From Paraburkholderia caffeinilytica (GTDB lineage Bacteria > Pseudomonadota > Gammaproteobacteria > Burkholderiales > Burkholderiaceae): a DNA stretch of 64,000 bases. The notes beneath the pieces are model-generated. The model did not search any database and was not told where the DNA came from. It saw only the letters and a program-made list of their open reading frames with translations. The stretch is from positions 2,852,001 to 2,916,000 of the forward strand of contig NZ_CP031467.1 in the NCBI RefSeq assembly GCF_003368325.1, written 5' to 3'. Shown here in pieces: positions 63,506-64,000 of the stretch. The position numbers and the translations under genes are program-made. Each line of letters starts with the position of its first letter. Position 1 is the stretch's first letter.

Positions 63506-64000
63506 GGTGATGATGATGCCCGTGGTTGCACGATTCGTCGTGGACGTGATCGTTGTCTTTGTGATCGTGCGAATGGTCGTGGTCATGCTCATGATCATGC
63601 GAATGCCCATGATGCTCGCCGAACACCTGCTGCGCCAACGCATAGTCTTCAGCAAAGGTCTCATCGTGACCATGCTTGTGTCCGCCGCCATACGCGCCGG
63701 ATTCCGGCTGAAACGGCATCGACACCTGATCCACGCTTGCGCCGATGCGCTTGAGCATATCGGCGAGCACCGGATCGTATTCGAGCTTCAGATAGTCCGC
63801 GCCGACTTCCACCGGCGTGTGGCGATTGCCGAGGTGATAGGCGGCGCGCGTCAACGTCAGCGCATCTTTCGCGCGAACGTACAGCACCGCTTCGGCTGCG
63901 GCGACCACGCGCACCAGGCCGCCATCGTCGGCGACCAGAACATCGCCGTCGCGCAGCACCGTGCCGCGCGGCAACAGCAGCGCGATTTCCTCGCCGTTAT
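63492..64000 (-). CDS. ureE: Urease accessory protein UreE, 5' end outside the window
   Basis: Partial nickel metallochaperone: the frame stays open to the window edge, so the N-terminus lies beyond 64000. The visible part has the UreE core ([29 protein letters not shown], then [11 protein letters not shown], the conserved metal-site region) and [15 protein letters not shown]. It ends in a long His/Asp-rich tail of about 60 residues with many HDH and HHHH runs, expected to bind several nickel ions. It is the upstream member of ureEFG. Confidence 0.94.
   Translation of the reverse strand, partial: NGEEIALLLPRGTVLRDGDVLVADDGGLVRVVAAAEAVLYVRAKDALTLTRAAYHLGNRHTPVEVGADYLKLEYDPVLADMLKRIGASVDQVSMPFQPESGAYGGGHKHGHDETFAEDYALAQQVFGEHHGHSHDHEHDHDHSHDHKDNDHVHDESCNHGHHHHHAHR

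Noticed and set aside
63492..63680. Simple repeat or CRISPR-like array from the regular HDH-coding pattern
   Set aside because: The repetition comes from the histidine-rich tail codons of ureE and is in frame; there are no spacers.

Overview
The window looks like a chromosome segment of a Paraburkholderia or Burkholderia species. It is GC-rich. It has the pyrB-pyrC'-acyltransferase block next to apaH, an O-antigen region containing rml(rfb), wzm/wzt and wbiGHI-type genes, waaC-kdoO-waaA for the LPS inner core, and a ureEFG accessory operon. Genus is inferred from gene content and order; no rRNA or tRNA is present to confirm it.

Layout. 1-3429: pyrimidine synthesis (pyrB and a catalytically degenerate pyrC') plus a lysophospholipid acyltransferase. 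3465-4367: apaH on the minus strand. 4593-12509: a plus-strand nucleotide-sugar and export block (GDP-deoxyhexose reductase, rfbB-A-C-D, manC, wzm, wzt). 12722-19172: tightly overlapping genes for an adenylate-forming CapK-like enzyme, a polysaccharide deacetylase, a UDP-GlcNAc 2-epimerase and two glycosyltransferases. 19198-24339: a HAD-UbiA fusion, a DprE1-like flavo-oxidoreductase, a DprE2-like reductase and a GT-C-like membrane protein. Together these resemble the polyprenyl-phospho-D-arabinose route of mycobacteria. 24507-27168: an epimerase, a FAD oxidoreductase of the UDP-galactopyranose-mutase/amine-oxidase superfamily, and a GtrA flippase. 27186-32255: a patch that reads less GC-rich, with two methyltransferases, an orphan membrane protein and two gene-poor gaps. 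32293-42383: an eight-gene minus-strand operon dominated by glycosyltransferases, one of which carries five N-terminal tandem repeats. 43001-46906: an epimerase, an initiating sugar-phosphate transferase and WbpM (wbiG-H-I type). 46958-48058: a second, WecA-like initiating transferase. 48327-49883: a chemoreceptor. 50030-51568: an orphan membrane protein. 51663-55990: galE, two glycosyltransferases and a Wzx-type flippase on the minus strand. 56295-61278: manB, waaC, kdoO and waaA. 61403-62155: a Fic-fold protein lacking the catalytic histidine. 62160-64000: ureG, ureF and a 5'-truncated ureE on the minus strand.

How it fits together. The region makes activated sugars (dTDP-L-rhamnose, GDP-mannose and probably GDP-D-rhamnose, UDP-ManNAc, UDP-galactose, and 6-deoxy-4-keto-HexNAc derivatives). 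It starts chains on undecaprenyl phosphate with two different transferases, elongates them with about ten glycosyltransferases, and exports them by an ABC route (Wzm/Wzt) and possibly a Wzx route. The most unusual part is the putative polyprenyl-phospho-pentose pathway at 19198-24339, with a GtrA flippase nearby. It suggests an arabinofuranose-type decoration of LPS or another surface molecule. All functions are read from sequence motifs and context; no database search was possible.
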